This document shows, one piece after another, positions 24,672 through 34,272 of a stretch of DNA of 64,000 bases (its first letter is position 1; every line of letters begins with the position of its first letter). A model generated the notes under the pieces. It worked only from the letters and a program-made list of their open reading frames with translations. It had not been told where the DNA came from and ran no database searches. The stretch is from positions 2,046,001 through 2,110,000 of the forward strand of contig NZ_FMHY01000002.1 of NCBI RefSeq assembly GCF_900090225.1, written 5' to 3'. The stretch comes from Micromonospora eburnea. Its GTDB lineage: Bacteria; Actinomycetota; Actinomycetes; Mycobacteriales; Micromonosporaceae. The translations under genes and the position numbers were made by a program.

Positions 24672-25511
24672 ATGGAGAGCTTCGGCGCCCGCCTGCACAG
24701 GGCCGTGGCCGAGCGGGGACCGCTCTGCGTGGGTATCGACCCGCATCCGGGGCTGTTGGCCCGTTGGGGGCTCGCTGACGACGTCGAGGGCCTCGACCGG
24801 TTCAGCCGGACGGTGGTGGAGGCGCTCGGTGACCGGGTCGCGGCGGTCAAGCCGCAGTCGGCCTTCTTCGAGCGCTTCGGGTCGCGAGGAATCGGGGTCC
24901 TTGAGTCAACTATCCGACAGTTGCGAAATGCCGGGGCACTCGTTGTCCTCGACGCCAAGCGCGGCGACATCGGGTCGACGGTCAGCGCGTACGCCTCGGC
25001 GTACCTTGATCCATCCAGCCCCCTGTATGCCGACGCGGTGACGGCGAGCCCCTACCTGGGAGTAGGTTCGCTCGCGCCGATGTTCGAAGTGGCCGCCGCG
25101 CACGGTGGCGGGGTCTTCGTCCTGGCGCTCACCTCCAACCCGGAGGGCGCCACCGTGCAGCGCGCCGTGGGAGCCGACGGGCGGACCGTGGCGCAGACCG
25201 TCATCGACGAGATTTCCCAGCTCAACCGGGGTGCCGAGCCGCTCGGCAGCTTCGGTCTGGTGGTCGGCGCGACGGTCGGCGACACCGGCCACGACCTCTC
25301 CACGGTGAACGGTCCCCTGCTCGCCCCCGGACTGGGCGCGCAGGGCGCCACGGCCGCCGACCTGCGTACCGTGTTCGGCCCCAGCCTGCCCTCGGTGCTG
25401 CCGTCGTACTCCCGGGAGGTGTTGCTCGCCGGGCCGGACCCGGCCGCCCTGCGCGCCGCCGCCGAGCGGGCGCTGGCCGACTGCCGGGCCGCGCTGGCGG
25501 TCGGTGACTGA
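24672..25511 (+). CDS. pyrF: Orotidine 5'-phosphate decarboxylase
   Basis: 279 aa from ATG 24672, after gagaaggagag (24655-24665). An earlier in-frame start would add 21 Arg-rich residues. It makes UMP from OMP. LCVGIDPHPGLLARWG and the catalytic VLDAKRGDIGSTVSAY near residue 94 mark the long (type 2) form typical of actinobacteria. The 162-nt gap from bioA holds only GC-rich sequence. Confidence 0.95.
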   Translation: MESFGARLHRAVAERGPLCVGIDPHPGLLARWGLADDVEGLDRFSRTVVEALGDRVAAVKPQSAFFERFGSRGIGVLESTIRQLRNAGALVVLDAKRGDIGSTVSAYASAYLDPSSPLYADAVTASPYLGVGSLAPMFEVAAAHGGGVFVLALTSNPEGATVQRAVGADGRTVAQTVIDEISQLNRGAEPLGSFGLVVGATVGDTGHDLSTVNGPLLAPGLGAQGATAADLRTVFGPSLPSVLPSYSREVLLAGPDPAALRAAAERALADCRAALAVGD

Positions 25512-25553
25512 CTGACGGCTCGGTCACTTTACGATGATCATCGCGCGCCCACG

Positions 25554-25582
25554 TTGCCGAAAACTCCGTTGACCGCTAGTTT
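25554..25582 (+). promoter_or_regulatory. Candidate promoter for mihF
   Basis: TTGCCG (25554-25559), a 17-nt spacer, then TAGTTT (25577-25582). This predicts a leader of about 100 nt. The local sequence is AT-richer than its surroundings. No other gene fits the 175-nt gap 25512-25686. Confidence 0.45.
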
Positions 25583-25686
25583 TCCCCGCGCTGGGAACCA
25601 CGGACCCCTTTGGTTGCCAGCGACACCACGTTTCACAGAAGCGGCGGAAACTACCGCCCGCCGCGTTAGGGACCTGAGGAGAACTG

Positions 25687-26004
25687 GTGCCGCTCCCGTC
25701 ATTGACCCCCGAGCAGCGCGCTGCCGCGCTGGAGAAGGCCGCGGAGATCCGCAAGGCCCGTGCCAAGCTGAAGGAGGACCTCAAGCAGGGCAAGACCAGC
25801 CTCGCCACCGTCCTTGAGCAGGCCGAGTCGAACGACGTCGTCGGCAAGCTGAAGGTGTCGGCCGTCCTCCAGGCGATGCCGGGCATCGGCAAGATCCGGG
25901 CCACCCAGATCATGGAGAAGCTCAAGATCGCCGACAGCCGTCGCCTGCGCGGCCTGGGCGAGCAGCAGCGCAAGGCTCTGCTTGGAGAGTTCGCCGCCAA
26001 CTGA
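25687..26004 (+). CDS. mihF: Actinobacterial integration host factor
   Basis: 105 aa. A nucleoid-associated, DNA-bending protein unrelated to HU-type IHF. The N-terminus is a long charged helix (EKAAEIRKARAKLKEDLKQG). The C-terminal helix-two-turns-helix has MPGIGKIRATQIMEKLKI and LRGLGEQQRKALLGEF. GTG 25687 follows gaggaga (25677-25683). The order pyrF-mihF-gmk-rpoZ-coaBC-metK-priA is the usual one in actinobacteria. Confidence 0.95.
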   Translation: MPLPSLTPEQRAAALEKAAEIRKARAKLKEDLKQGKTSLATVLEQAESNDVVGKLKVSAVLQAMPGIGKIRATQIMEKLKIADSRRLRGLGEQQRKALLGEFAAN

Positions 26005-26029
26005 ACGCCGCACCGTGTAGAAACAAGCG

Positions 26030-26563
26030 GTGAGCACGGATGACGAGGCGCGCCCGGCGGCTCGGCTCACTGTCCTGGCCGGTCCTTCCGGGGCCGGCGG
26101 GGAGAGTGTCGTCGAGCGGGTCCGGGCGCGCTTTCCGTCTCTGTGGGTGCCGGTGGCCGCCACCACCCGACCGGCGTGCCCCGGCGAGGTGGACGGCGTC
26201 GACCGGATCTTCCTCGACGCGGCCGAGTTCGATCGGATGATCGCCGCCGACGAGTTGCTGGAATGGTGCCGGATCGGGCCGTACCGGCGCGGGGTGCCGC
26301 GGGCGGGCGTGCGGGCCCGGCTCGCCGTGGGACGGCCGGTGCTGCTGCCGCTGGACCTGCCCGGCGCGCTCGCCGTCCGGGCCGTGGTGCCGGATGCGGA
26401 GCTGGTGCTGCTCGCCCCGCCGGCGTACCGGCCGGACCCGGCCGTCGCGGCCGCCTTCGCACACGCCGTGGTGCACGACCGCACGGAGCGTGCGGCGGAG
26501 GAGCTGGTAGGCTTGCTCGGTTCTTCCTTCCTGGCTCCGGCCCAACCGCGCCCGAGCGGTTGA
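26030..26563 (+). CDS. gmk: Guanylate kinase homologue with a damaged P-loop and lid
   Basis: 177 aa, slightly short. The GMP-binding half is recognisable: ATTRPACPGEVDGVDRIFL, then EFDRMIAADELLEW. The Walker A reads GPSGAGGES, so the Lys of the usual G-x-G-K-[ST] is Gly. The lid region, which normally supplies arginines in a RL-x-x-RG-T-E type stretch, is reduced to PPAYRPDPAVAAAF. Its position between mihF and rpoZ is that of gmk. Either it is a very divergent enzyme or a pseudo-kinase. TAGAAA 6 nt before GTG 26030 could give a leaderless start. Confidence 0.75.
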   Translation: MSTDDEARPAARLTVLAGPSGAGGESVVERVRARFPSLWVPVAATTRPACPGEVDGVDRIFLDAAEFDRMIAADELLEWCRIGPYRRGVPRAGVRARLAVGRPVLLPLDLPGALAVRAVVPDAELVLLAPPAYRPDPAVAAAFAHAVVHDRTERAAEELVGLLGSSFLAPAQPRPSG

Positions 26564-26607
26564 GAGACCACCGCCCCCGGGCGGTGCACGAGACGCAGAG
26601 GTAATTC

Positions 26608-26874
26608 GTGGGATCCATCGCCACCAACCCCGAGGGCATCACCAACCCGCCGATCGACGAGCTCCTCGAGAAGACGACCTCGAAGTACGCTCTGGTGATC
26701 TTCGCCGCCAAGCGCGCGCGCCAGGTCAACGCCTACTACAGCCAGCTCGGTGAGGGCCTGCTGGAGTACGTCGGCCCGCTCGTGGAGACCACCCCGCAGG
26801 AGAAGCCGCTCTCCATCGCGATGCGCGAGATCAACGCGGGCCTGCTCACCGCCGAGCCGACCGACCAGCCGTAG
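26608..26874 (+). CDS. rpoZ: RNA polymerase omega subunit
   Basis: 88 aa. It assists assembly of the beta' subunit. [23 protein letters not shown] is split across the first helices, followed by [25 protein letters not shown], typical of actinobacterial omega. GTG 26608 is preceded by agaggtaa (26597-26604). The short gap from gmk contains a small GC hairpin. Confidence 0.95.
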   Translation: MGSIATNPEGITNPPIDELLEKTTSKYALVIFAAKRARQVNAYYSQLGEGLLEYVGPLVETTPQEKPLSIAMREINAGLLTAEPTDQP

Positions 26875-26888
26875 CCCCGTCCGCGTCG

Positions 26889-28097
26889 ATGTCCGCCGAG
26901 ATCGTTCTCGGGGTCGGCGGTGGCATCGCCGCCTACAAGGCGTGTGAGCTGCTCCGACTCTTCACCGAGTCGGGCCACCGGGTCCGGGTCGTGCCGACCG
27001 CGTCGGCGCTCCGCTTCGTCGGGGCGCCGACCTGGGCCGCGCTCTCCGGGCAGCCGGTCGCCGACGACGTCTGGTCGGACGTGCACGAGGTGCCACACGT
27101 ACGCCTCGGGCAGCACGCCGACCTGGTCGTCGTGGCCCCCGCCACCGCCGACCTGCTCGCCAAGGCCGCGCACGGCCTCGCCGACGACCTGCTCACCAAC
27201 ACCCTGCTGACCGCCCGCTGCCCGGTGGTGCTCGCCCCGGCCATGCACACCGAGATGTGGGAGCACCCGGCCACCGTCGCCAACGTGGCGACCCTGCGGT
27301 CCCGGGGGGTGCGGGTGATCGAGCCCGCCGTGGGGCGGCTCACCGGCAAGGACACCGGCAAGGGCCGGCTGCCCGACCCCGCGGAGATCTTCGCGGTCGC
27401 CCGTCGGGCCCTGGCCCGGGGCGTCGACGCCCCGGCCGACCTGGCCGGCCGGCGCGTGGTGGTCACCGCCGGCGGCACCCGGGAGCCGCTCGACCCGGTG
27501 CGCTTCCTGGGCAACCGCTCCTCCGGCAAACAGGGGTACGCGTTCGCCCGTGCCGCCGTCGCGCGGGGCGCCCGGGTCACCCTGGTCTCGGCCAACGTCG
27601 CGCTCGCCGATCCGGCCGGGGTGGACCTGGTCCGGGTGGGCACCACCGAGGAGCTGCGCGAGGCGACCCTGGCGGCGGCCGCGGAGGCGGACGTCGTGGT
27701 GATGGCCGCGGCCCCCGCCGACTTCCGTCCGGCCAGCTACGCGACCGGTAAGATCAAGAAGGCGGAGGACGGCAGCGCGCCGACCATCGAGCTGGTCACC
27801 AACCCGGACATCGCCGCCGAGCTGGGGCAGCGCCGGCGGCCCGGGCAGGTGCTGGTGGTCTTCGCCGCCGAGACCGGTGACGCCGAGGCCAACGGCCGGG
27901 CCAAGCTCGCCCGGAAGCGGGCGGATCTCATCGTGATCAATGAGGTCGGCGTGGACAAGGTCTTCGGCGCCGACACCAACGCCGCCACCGTGATCGGTGC
28001 GGACGACTCGGTGCACCGGCTGCCCGAACAGCCCAAGGAGGACCTGGCCGATGCCGTCTGGGACCTCGTGCACGCTCGCCTGATTGAGCAATCCTGA
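26889..28097 (+). CDS. coaBC: Bifunctional phosphopantothenoylcysteine synthetase/decarboxylase
   Basis: 402 aa; two steps of coenzyme A synthesis. The N-terminal FMN-dependent decarboxylase (about 1-180) has [31 protein letters not shown] and PAMHTEMW. The C-terminal ligase has [39 protein letters not shown] and [14 protein letters not shown] 26889 lies 14 nt after rpoZ. Confidence 0.96.
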   Translation: MSAEIVLGVGGGIAAYKACELLRLFTESGHRVRVVPTASALRFVGAPTWAALSGQPVADDVWSDVHEVPHVRLGQHADLVVVAPATADLLAKAAHGLADDLLTNTLLTARCPVVLAPAMHTEMWEHPATVANVATLRSRGVRVIEPAVGRLTGKDTGKGRLPDPAEIFAVARRALARGVDAPADLAGRRVVVTAGGTREPLDPVRFLGNRSSGKQGYAFARAAVARGARVTLVSANVALADPAGVDLVRVGTTEELREATLAAAAEADVVVMAAAPADFRPASYATGKIKKAEDGSAPTIELVTNPDIAAELGQRRRPGQVLVVFAAETGDAEANGRAKLARKRADLIVINEVGVDKVFGADTNAATVIGADDSVHRLPEQPKEDLADAVWDLVHARLIEQS

Positions 28098-28195
28098 CGG
28101 TTGGCACCTTCCGTTCCCGGGGTCACGCTGGGATCGCGGTGACTAAACTGCCGCCGAGCGACCTTTCTAGAAGTTTTCACATGCTTAGGAGTGCC

Positions 28196-29386
28196 GTGAC
28201 ACGTCTCTTCACGTCCGAATCGGTCACGGAAGGCCACCCGGACAAGATCGCCGACCAGATCAGTGACGGCATCCTCGACGCGCTGCTCACCCGGGACCCG
28301 CACAGCCGAGTCGCGGTCGAGACCCTGATCACCACCGGCCAGGTGCACGTCGCCGGTGAGGTCACCACGAAGGCGTACGCCGACATCCCGACCATCGTCC
28401 GGGACACCATCCTGAACATCGGCTACGACTCGTCCAAGAAGGGCTTCGACGGGGCGTCCTGTGGGGTCAGCGTCTCCATCGGCTCCCAGTCGCCGGACAT
28501 CGCGCAGGGCGTCGACAACGCCTTCGAGCTGCGTACCGGCTCGTCGGAGAGCGCGCTGGACGCGCAGGGCGCCGGCGACCAGGGCATGATGTTCGGCTTC
28601 GCCTGCTCCGAGACGCCCGAGCTGATGCCGCTGCCGATCGCGCTCGCGCACCGGCTGGCCCGGCGCCTGGCCGCGGTACGCAAGGACGGCACCGTCCCGT
28701 ACCTGCGGCCGGACGGCAAGACCCAGGTGACCATCGAGTACGACGGGCTGCGCCCGGTCCGGCTCGACACCGTCGTGGTCTCCAGCCAGCACGCCGCGGA
28801 CATCTCGCTCGAGTCGCTGCTCACCCCGGACATCCGCGAGCACGTGATCACCCCGGAGCTGGAGGGCCTCGGCCTGGAGACCGACGGCTACCGGCTGCTG
28901 GTCAACCCGACCGGGCGGTTCGAGATCGGCGGGCCGATGGGCGACGCCGGCCTCACCGGCCGGAAGATCATCGTCGACACCTACGGCGGGTACGCCCGCC
29001 ACGGCGGCGGCGCGTTCTCCGGCAAGGACCCGTCCAAGGTGGACCGCTCCGCCGCGTACGCGATGCGCTGGGTGGCGAAGAACGTGGTCGCCGCCGGCCT
29101 GGCCGAGCGGTGCGAGGCGCAGGTCGCGTACGCGATCGGCAAGGCGCACCCGGTGAGCCTCTTCATCGAGACCTTCGGCACCGAGACGGTGCCGGTCGCC
29201 TCGATCGAGAAGGCCGTCGCCGAGGTGTTCGATCTGCGCCCGGCCGCGATCATCCGGGACCTCAACCTGCTCCGCCCGATCTACCAGCAGACCGCCGCCT
29301 ACGGCCACTTCGGTCGGGAACTGCCGGACCTGACCTGGGAGAGCACCGACCGGGCGGCCGACCTCAAGTCGGCCGCGGGAGCCTGA
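28196..29386 (+). CDS. metK: S-adenosylmethionine synthetase
   Basis: 396 aa from GTG 28196, chosen for SD taggag (28185-28190) and the canonical start [16 protein letters not shown]. It makes SAM from methionine and [23 protein letters not shown] and [19 protein letters not shown] are the two family signatures. The 98-nt gap after coaBC contains no SAM-riboswitch-like structure that I can see. A 15-bp terminator follows. Confidence 0.97.
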   Translation: MTRLFTSESVTEGHPDKIADQISDGILDALLTRDPHSRVAVETLITTGQVHVAGEVTTKAYADIPTIVRDTILNIGYDSSKKGFDGASCGVSVSIGSQSPDIAQGVDNAFELRTGSSESALDAQGAGDQGMMFGFACSETPELMPLPIALAHRLARRLAAVRKDGTVPYLRPDGKTQVTIEYDGLRPVRLDTVVVSSQHAADISLESLLTPDIREHVITPELEGLGLETDGYRLLVNPTGRFEIGGPMGDAGLTGRKIIVDTYGGYARHGGGAFSGKDPSKVDRSAAYAMRWVAKNVVAAGLAERCEAQVAYAIGKAHPVSLFIETFGTETVPVASIEKAVAEVFDLRPAAIIRDLNLLRPIYQQTAAYGHFGRELPDLTWESTDRAADLKSAAGA

Positions 29387-29400
29387 CCGGCACCAGGCGC

Positions 29401-29436
29401 AGCGACCGGCGACCCGCTGAGGGGTCGCCGGTCGCT
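29401..29436 (+). terminator. Terminator after metK
   Basis: A perfect 15-bp stem, AGCGACCGGCGACCC with its complement at 29422-29436, around a 6-nt loop. It ends 9 nt before the likely priA start, so priA may be transcribed by read-through. Confidence 0.75.
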
Positions 29437-29445
29437 CGTGTCTGC

Positions 29446-31362
29446 GTGGACCTTCCCCTGGCCCACCTCGACCGGCAGTTCGACTACCTGGTGCCGGCCG
29501 AGTTGGACGCCCAGGCGCAGCCCGGGGTACGGGTGAAGGTGCGCTTCGCCGGCCAGCTCGTCGCCGGCTGGCTGCTGGAGCGCGTCGCGGAGTCCGACCA
29601 CCCCCGCCCCCTGTACCTGGAAAAGGTGGTCTCCCCGGTGCCGGTGCTGGCGCCGGAGGTGGCCCGGCTGGCCCGGGCGGTCGCCGACCGGTACGCCGGC
29701 AGCCTCGCCGACGTGCTCCGGCTGGCCGTCCCGCCTCGGCACGCCCGGGTGGAGAAGGAAGACACCGGGCCCTCCGGCCCGGCCGACGGCGGACGCACCC
29801 CGGAGGCCGTGGACCCGCGCGGGTGGCGGGACTATCCGGCCGGTCCCGCCCTGCTGCGCGCGCTCACCGACGGGCGGGCGCCCCGCGCGGTCTGGTCGGC
29901 CCTGCCCGGCGAGGACTGGGCCGCCCGGTACGCCGACGCGGTCGCCGCCGTGGTCGCCGGTGGCCGGGGCGCGGTCGTCGTGGTGGCTGACGCCCGGGAC
30001 CTGGAACGCCTCGACACCGCCCTGACCGACGTCCTCGGGCCGGGGCGGCACGTCTGCCTCTCCGCCGCGCTCGGTCCGGCCCGCCGGTACCGGGCCTTCC
30101 TCGCCGCCCGGCGGGGCGACGTGCCCGTGGTGATCGGCACCCGGGCGGCGATGTTCGCCCCGGTCGACCGGCTCGGCCTCGTCGCGATCTGGGACGACGG
30201 CGACGACCTGCACGCCGAGCCTCGGGCGCCCTATCCGCACGCCCGGGAGGTGCTGCTCACCCGGGCCCAGCTCGGTGAGGCGGCCGCCCTGGTCGGCGGG
30301 TACGCCCGGACCGCCGAGGCGCAGCTGCTGGTGGAGACCCGCTGGGCCCGGGAGGTGGTCGCCGACCGGGCGACCGTACGCGCCCGGATGCCGGCGATCG
30401 CGCCGACCGGGGACGACCCGCAACTCGCCCGCGACCCCGGGGCGGCCTCCGCCCGGCTGCCCAGCCTGGCGTGGACCGCCGCCCGGGACGCGCTCCGCGC
30501 CGACCTGCCGGTGCTGGTGCAGGTGCCCCGCCGCGGCTACCTGCCCTCGATCGCCTGCGCCGACTGCCGTATGCCGGCCCGTTGCCCGCACTGCGCCGGA
30601 CCGCTCGCCCTGCCCGCCGCCGAAGGCGTCCCGGCCTGCCGCTGGTGCGGCCGGGTCGCCGCCGCGTACGCCTGCCCGGAGTGCGGGGGGCGGCGGCTGC
30701 GCGCCGCGGTCACCGGCGCCCGGCGCACCGCCGAGGAGCTGGGTCGGGCCTTCCCCGGCGTGCCGGTCCGCACCTCCGGACGGGAGGAGGTGCTGAGCGT
30801 GGTGCCGGGCGGGGCCGGCCTGGTGATCGCCACCCCGGGCGCGGAACCGGTCGCCGACGGCGGCTACGGCGCGGTCCTGCTGCTCGACTCGTGGGCCCTG
30901 CTCACCCGGGCCGATCTGCGGGCCGGGGAGGAGGCGCTGCGCCGCTGGCTGGCCGCGGTCGCGTTGGCCCGGCCCGGCGCGGCGGGCGGCCGGGTGGTGG
31001 TGGTCGCCGACGGCGGCCTCGCGCCGGTGCAGGCGCTGCTGCGCTGGGACGCGGCCTGGTTCGCCGCCCGGGAGCTGGCCGAACGGCGTGAGCTGGGCTT
31101 CCCGCCGGCGGTCCGGATGGCCAGCGTGACCGGTCCGGCGGACGCGGTCGCGGACCTGCTCGCCGGGGCCCGGCTGCCCGCCGGCGCCGAGGTGCTCGGC
31201 CCGGTACCCGCCGACGAGGGACGGGAGCGGATGTTGGTTCGGGTGCCCCGGGCCCGCGCCGCCGCCCTCGCCGAGGCGCTGCACGCGGCCGCCGGGCAGC
31301 GTACCGCCCGCAAGGCCGTCGATCCGGTCCGGCTCCAGGTCGACCCGCTGAGCCTCTTCTGA
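29446..31362 (+). CDS. priA: PriA-like primosomal protein lacking helicase motifs
   Basis: 638 aa from GTG 29446 (MDLPLAHLDRQFDYLVP), the first in-frame start after the metK terminator; no clear ribosome binding site. The N-terminal DNA-binding part is normal (GVRVKVRFAGQLVAGWLLE). The zinc module is intact: eight Cys in CADC, CPHC, CRWC and CPEC near 370-410. The Walker A and DEAH box are missing; the DEAH position reads IWDDGDDLH. Such helicase-dead PriA proteins are the norm in actinobacteria, where it probably acts as a replication-restart loader. Confidence 0.88.
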   Translation: MDLPLAHLDRQFDYLVPAELDAQAQPGVRVKVRFAGQLVAGWLLERVAESDHPRPLYLEKVVSPVPVLAPEVARLARAVADRYAGSLADVLRLAVPPRHARVEKEDTGPSGPADGGRTPEAVDPRGWRDYPAGPALLRALTDGRAPRAVWSALPGEDWAARYADAVAAVVAGGRGAVVVVADARDLERLDTALTDVLGPGRHVCLSAALGPARRYRAFLAARRGDVPVVIGTRAAMFAPVDRLGLVAIWDDGDDLHAEPRAPYPHAREVLLTRAQLGEAAALVGGYARTAEAQLLVETRWAREVVADRATVRARMPAIAPTGDDPQLARDPGAASARLPSLAWTAARDALRADLPVLVQVPRRGYLPSIACADCRMPARCPHCAGPLALPAAEGVPACRWCGRVAAAYACPECGGRRLRAAVTGARRTAEELGRAFPGVPVRTSGREEVLSVVPGGAGLVIATPGAEPVADGGYGAVLLLDSWALLTRADLRAGEEALRRWLAAVALARPGAAGGRVVVVADGGLAPVQALLRWDAAWFAARELAERRELGFPPAVRMASVTGPADAVADLLAGARLPAGAEVLGPVPADEGRERMLVRVPRARAAALAEALHAAAGQRTARKAVDPVRLQVDPLSLF

Positions 31363-31641
31363 CCGGCCCGGCGCGGTCGATCCGGGTGAGCCCTGTTGGT
31401 CGGCCCGGCACCCCACCGCGCTGACCAGCACGGTTGTCGCACACCTCGTCCGGCAAATGGGTGGAGACCGCGTGATAACATCGCCCGTCATGCCCGGACG
31501 CACGATGACTCCAGGTCACGGCGCGGCGTCAGACGCGCCGGGCTGGAGTTGCCGGAGGCTGGCCGCGACACAGGCGGCAGTACGTCGAGCCGGCGCCGAA
31601 TCGATGATGTCAACCAGCCGGTGAGCAGGGGTGGACCACTC

Positions 31642-32625
31642 GTGACCGTTCGTCAATCGATCGTCTTCAACGGTGACCTCGGCAGCGGCAAGAGCACCGT
31701 TTCCGTCGAGATCGCCAAGCGGCTGGGGCTGCGCCGGGTCAGCGTCGGCGACCTCTACCGGCAGATGGCCCAGGAGCGGCAGATGACCGCCCTCCAGCTC
31801 AACCTGCACGCCGAGCTCGACCAGGCCGTCGACGGGTACGTCGACCAGCTCCAGCGGGACATCGCCGCCTCCGGCGAGCGGCTGGTGATGGATTCCCGGC
31901 TGGCCTGGCACTTCTTCACCGACGCGCTCAAGGTGCACATGATCACCGAGCCGACCGAGGCGGCCCGGCGGGTGCTCGCCCGCCCGTCCGGCCCGGCCGA
32001 GAGCTACACCTCCCTGGAGGAGGCCCGGACCAAGCTCAAGGAGCGCAGCGAGAGCGAGCGCGGCCGGTTCATCGTCCGGTACGGCGTCGACAAGGCCCTG
32101 CTGCGCAACTACGACCTGATCTGCGACACCACGCGGGCCAACCCGGAGCAGGTGATCCAGCACGTCATCGACGTCTACGAGGGGCGGCTCGGCGCCGAGG
32201 TGCTGCGCGAGGGCAACCCGCTGCTGCTGCTCGACCCGGCCCGGGTCTACCCGACGGAGGACATCGCCACCCTTCGCGGCCTCTGGGACTCCGAGTTCGT
32301 GGGTGACGTGGCCGAGGCGGGCGACGAGGCCCTGCCCCCGCTGACCATCGGCTACACCGGTGAGTACTTCTTCGTGGTGGACGGCCACCGGCGGCTCAGC
32401 GCCGCCCTGCAGAGCGGTTTCCCGCTGGTTCCCGCCAGGCTGGTGGGCGAGGTGGACGAGCCGGTGGTCGGCGGGATGAGCGCGATCGACTACTTCGCCG
32501 CCCAGGCCCGTCCCAGCGTGATCCACGACTGGGCGGCCGCGCACGGTATCCAGCTCCCGCTGCCCGAGCACGCCCTGCTCGGTGGCGACGCGGTGCTCGC
32601 GGGGGAGCCGGGCACCGGTGCCTGA
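31642..32625 (+). CDS. P-loop (d)CMP-kinase-like domain fused to a ParB/Srx-like domain
   Basis: 327 aa from GTG 31642, preceded by aggggtgg (31627-31634); GTG 31621 is an alternative. Residues about 1-185 resemble cytidylate or dephospho-CoA kinases: Walker A FNGDLGSGKSTVS at about 8-20, then RRVSVGDLYRQMA. LLLLDPARVYPTEDIATLR (from about 192) and FFVVDGHRRLSAALQSGFPLVPARLVG (from about 244) resemble the ParB N-terminal fold, including the D-G-H-R-R motif. I know no experimental function for this combination. The gap 31363-31641 holds only a possible promoter near 31473. Confidence 0.7.
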   Translation: MTVRQSIVFNGDLGSGKSTVSVEIAKRLGLRRVSVGDLYRQMAQERQMTALQLNLHAELDQAVDGYVDQLQRDIAASGERLVMDSRLAWHFFTDALKVHMITEPTEAARRVLARPSGPAESYTSLEEARTKLKERSESERGRFIVRYGVDKALLRNYDLICDTTRANPEQVIQHVIDVYEGRLGAEVLREGNPLLLLDPARVYPTEDIATLRGLWDSEFVGDVAEAGDEALPPLTIGYTGEYFFVVDGHRRLSAALQSGFPLVPARLVGEVDEPVVGGMSAIDYFAAQARPSVIHDWAAAHGIQLPLPEHALLGGDAVLAGEPGTGA

Positions 32626-32734
32626 GCCGGGCGTCCCGGCCCACACGTCCGTCACTCTCGGTGAGATCGTCGGGGGTGGCGTGGCGTCGGGCACCGATCG
32701 CGGCACGCCGGCAGGGGCGGCGGGGGCGACTCCG

Positions 32735-32740
32735 TAGACT
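32735..32740 (+). promoter_or_regulatory. Candidate -10 box for def-fmt-rsmB
   Basis: TAGACT, 39 nt before the def start. It would give a short leader containing the SD acaaggag (32763-32770). Confidence 0.4.
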
Positions 32741-32779
32741 GGTACGGCCGCACCCGTTCCAGACAAGGAGCCACCCCGC

Positions 32780-33340
32780 GTGACCGTCCAGCCCATCCGT
32801 CTGTTCGGGGACCCGGTGCTGCGCACGCCGGCCGACCCGGTAGTCGACTTCGACGCCGAGCTGCGCAGGCTGATCGCCGACCTGACCGACACGATGCGCG
32901 ATCGGGGCGGTGCCGGCCTGGCCGCGCCGCAGCTCGGGGTGGGCCTGCGGGTGTTCACCTTCGACGTGGACGACGTCGTCGGGCACCTGGTCAACCCGGT
33001 GCTGGAGTTCCCCGACGAGGAGGAGCAGGACGGCCCGGAGGGCTGCCTGTCCATCCCCGGGCTCTACTTCGACACCAAGCGTCGGCAGAACGTCATCGCC
33101 AAGGGCTTCACCGGGCACGGCGATCCGCTGCAGATCGTCGGCACCGGGCTGATGGCCCGCTGCGTCCAGCACGAGACCGACCACCTCGACGGGGTCCTCT
33201 TCGTCGACCGGCTGGATCCGGCCGGCCGGAAGGCGGCCATGAAGGCGATCCGCCAGGCCGAGTGGTACGACCCGGACGCGCCGCCGACCGTCAAGCTCAG
33301 CCCGCACGCCGCCGGCAGCCCGTTCGGCCTGGGGCGGTGA
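32780..33340 (+). CDS. def: Peptide deformylase
   Basis: 186 aa. It removes the formyl group from nascent proteins. The three motifs are [12 protein letters not shown] near residue 46, EGCLSIPG near 88, and the metal-binding QHETDHLDG near 131. It is encoded next to methionyl-tRNA formyltransferase, the enzyme that adds the same group. GTG 32780 follows caaggag. The stop lies 5 nt before fmt. Confidence 0.96.
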   Translation: MTVQPIRLFGDPVLRTPADPVVDFDAELRRLIADLTDTMRDRGGAGLAAPQLGVGLRVFTFDVDDVVGHLVNPVLEFPDEEEQDGPEGCLSIPGLYFDTKRRQNVIAKGFTGHGDPLQIVGTGLMARCVQHETDHLDGVLFVDRLDPAGRKAAMKAIRQAEWYDPDAPPTVKLSPHAAGSPFGLGR

Positions 33341-33345
33341 GGCGG

Positions 33346-34272
33346 ATGCGTCTGGTCTTCGCCGGCACGCCGGCCGTCGCCGTCCCCGCCCTGGACGCCA
33401 TCGCCGCGTCCGGCCACGAGCTGCTGGCCGTGGTCACCCGTCCCGATGCGCCGGCCGGGCGCGGGCGGGGTCTGGTCCGCTCCCCGGTCGGCGCGTGGGC
33501 CGACGCGCACGGCGTCGAGGTGCTCACCCCGGCGAAGCCCCGCGAGCCCGAGTTCCTGGACCGGCTCCGCGAGCTGGCCCCGGACTGCGTGCCGGTGGTC
33601 GCGTACGGCGCGCTGGTGCCGCCGGTGGCGCTGGAGATCCCCCGGCATGGCTGGATCAACCTGCACTTCTCGCTGCTGCCGGCCTGGCGCGGCGCGGCCC
33701 CGGTGCAGCATGCCGTGCTGCACGGCGACGAGCTGACCGGAGCCAGTGTCTTCCAGTTGGAGGAGGGGCTGGACACCGGGCCGGTGTACGGCACGGTGAC
33801 CGACGAGATCCGCGCCACCGACACCTCCGGGGATCTGCTGGACCGGCTCGCCCGGTCGGGCGCCGGACTGTTGGTGGCCGTCCTGGACGCGCTGGAGGCC
33901 GGGACCGCCCGGGCCGTGCCGCAGCCCGCCGACGGGGTGTCCCTCGCGCCGAAGCTGACCGTCGAGGACGCCCGGATCCGCTGGGTCGACCCGGCGTTCG
34001 CGGTGGACCGCCGGGTTCGCGCCTGCACCCCGGCGCCCGGCCCGTGGACCACGTTCCGCGGCGACCGGGTGAAGCTCGGTCCGGTCACCCCGCTGACCGA
34101 CGGCCCCGAGCTGAAGCCCGGCGAGCTGCTGGTCGAGAAGTCCCGGGTGCTGGCGGGCACCGCCACGGTCCCGGTGTGCCTCGGTGAGGTGCGGGCGGCC
34201 GGCAAGAAGGCCATGTCGGCGAGCGACTGGGCGCGCGGCGCCCGGGTCGCCGCTGGGGAGGTGTTCGAGTGA
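33346..34272 (+). CDS. fmt: Methionyl-tRNA formyltransferase
   Basis: 308 aa from ATG 33346; an upstream in-frame extension lies inside def. It formylates initiator Met-tRNA with 10-formyl-[19 protein letters not shown] is the usual N-terminus and [17 protein letters not shown] near residue 107 carries the catalytic His and folate site. The C-terminal OB-like domain follows from about 205. It overlaps rsmB by 4 nt (GTGA). Confidence 0.96.
   Translation: MRLVFAGTPAVAVPALDAIAASGHELLAVVTRPDAPAGRGRGLVRSPVGAWADAHGVEVLTPAKPREPEFLDRLRELAPDCVPVVAYGALVPPVALEIPRHGWINLHFSLLPAWRGAAPVQHAVLHGDELTGASVFQLEEGLDTGPVYGTVTDEIRATDTSGDLLDRLARSGAGLLVAVLDALEAGTARAVPQPADGVSLAPKLTVEDARIRWVDPAFAVDRRVRACTPAPGPWTTFRGDRVKLGPVTPLTDGPELKPGELLVEKSRVLAGTATVPVCLGEVRAAGKKAMSASDWARGARVAAGEVFE

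Noticed and set aside
28098..28195. SAM riboswitch upstream of metK
   Set aside because: The gap is only 98 nt and shows none of the conserved SAM-aptamer blocks.
29446..31362. PriA as a damaged gene because helicase motifs are missing
   Set aside because: Loss of these motifs is the normal state of actinobacterial PriA, and the zinc module and length are intact.
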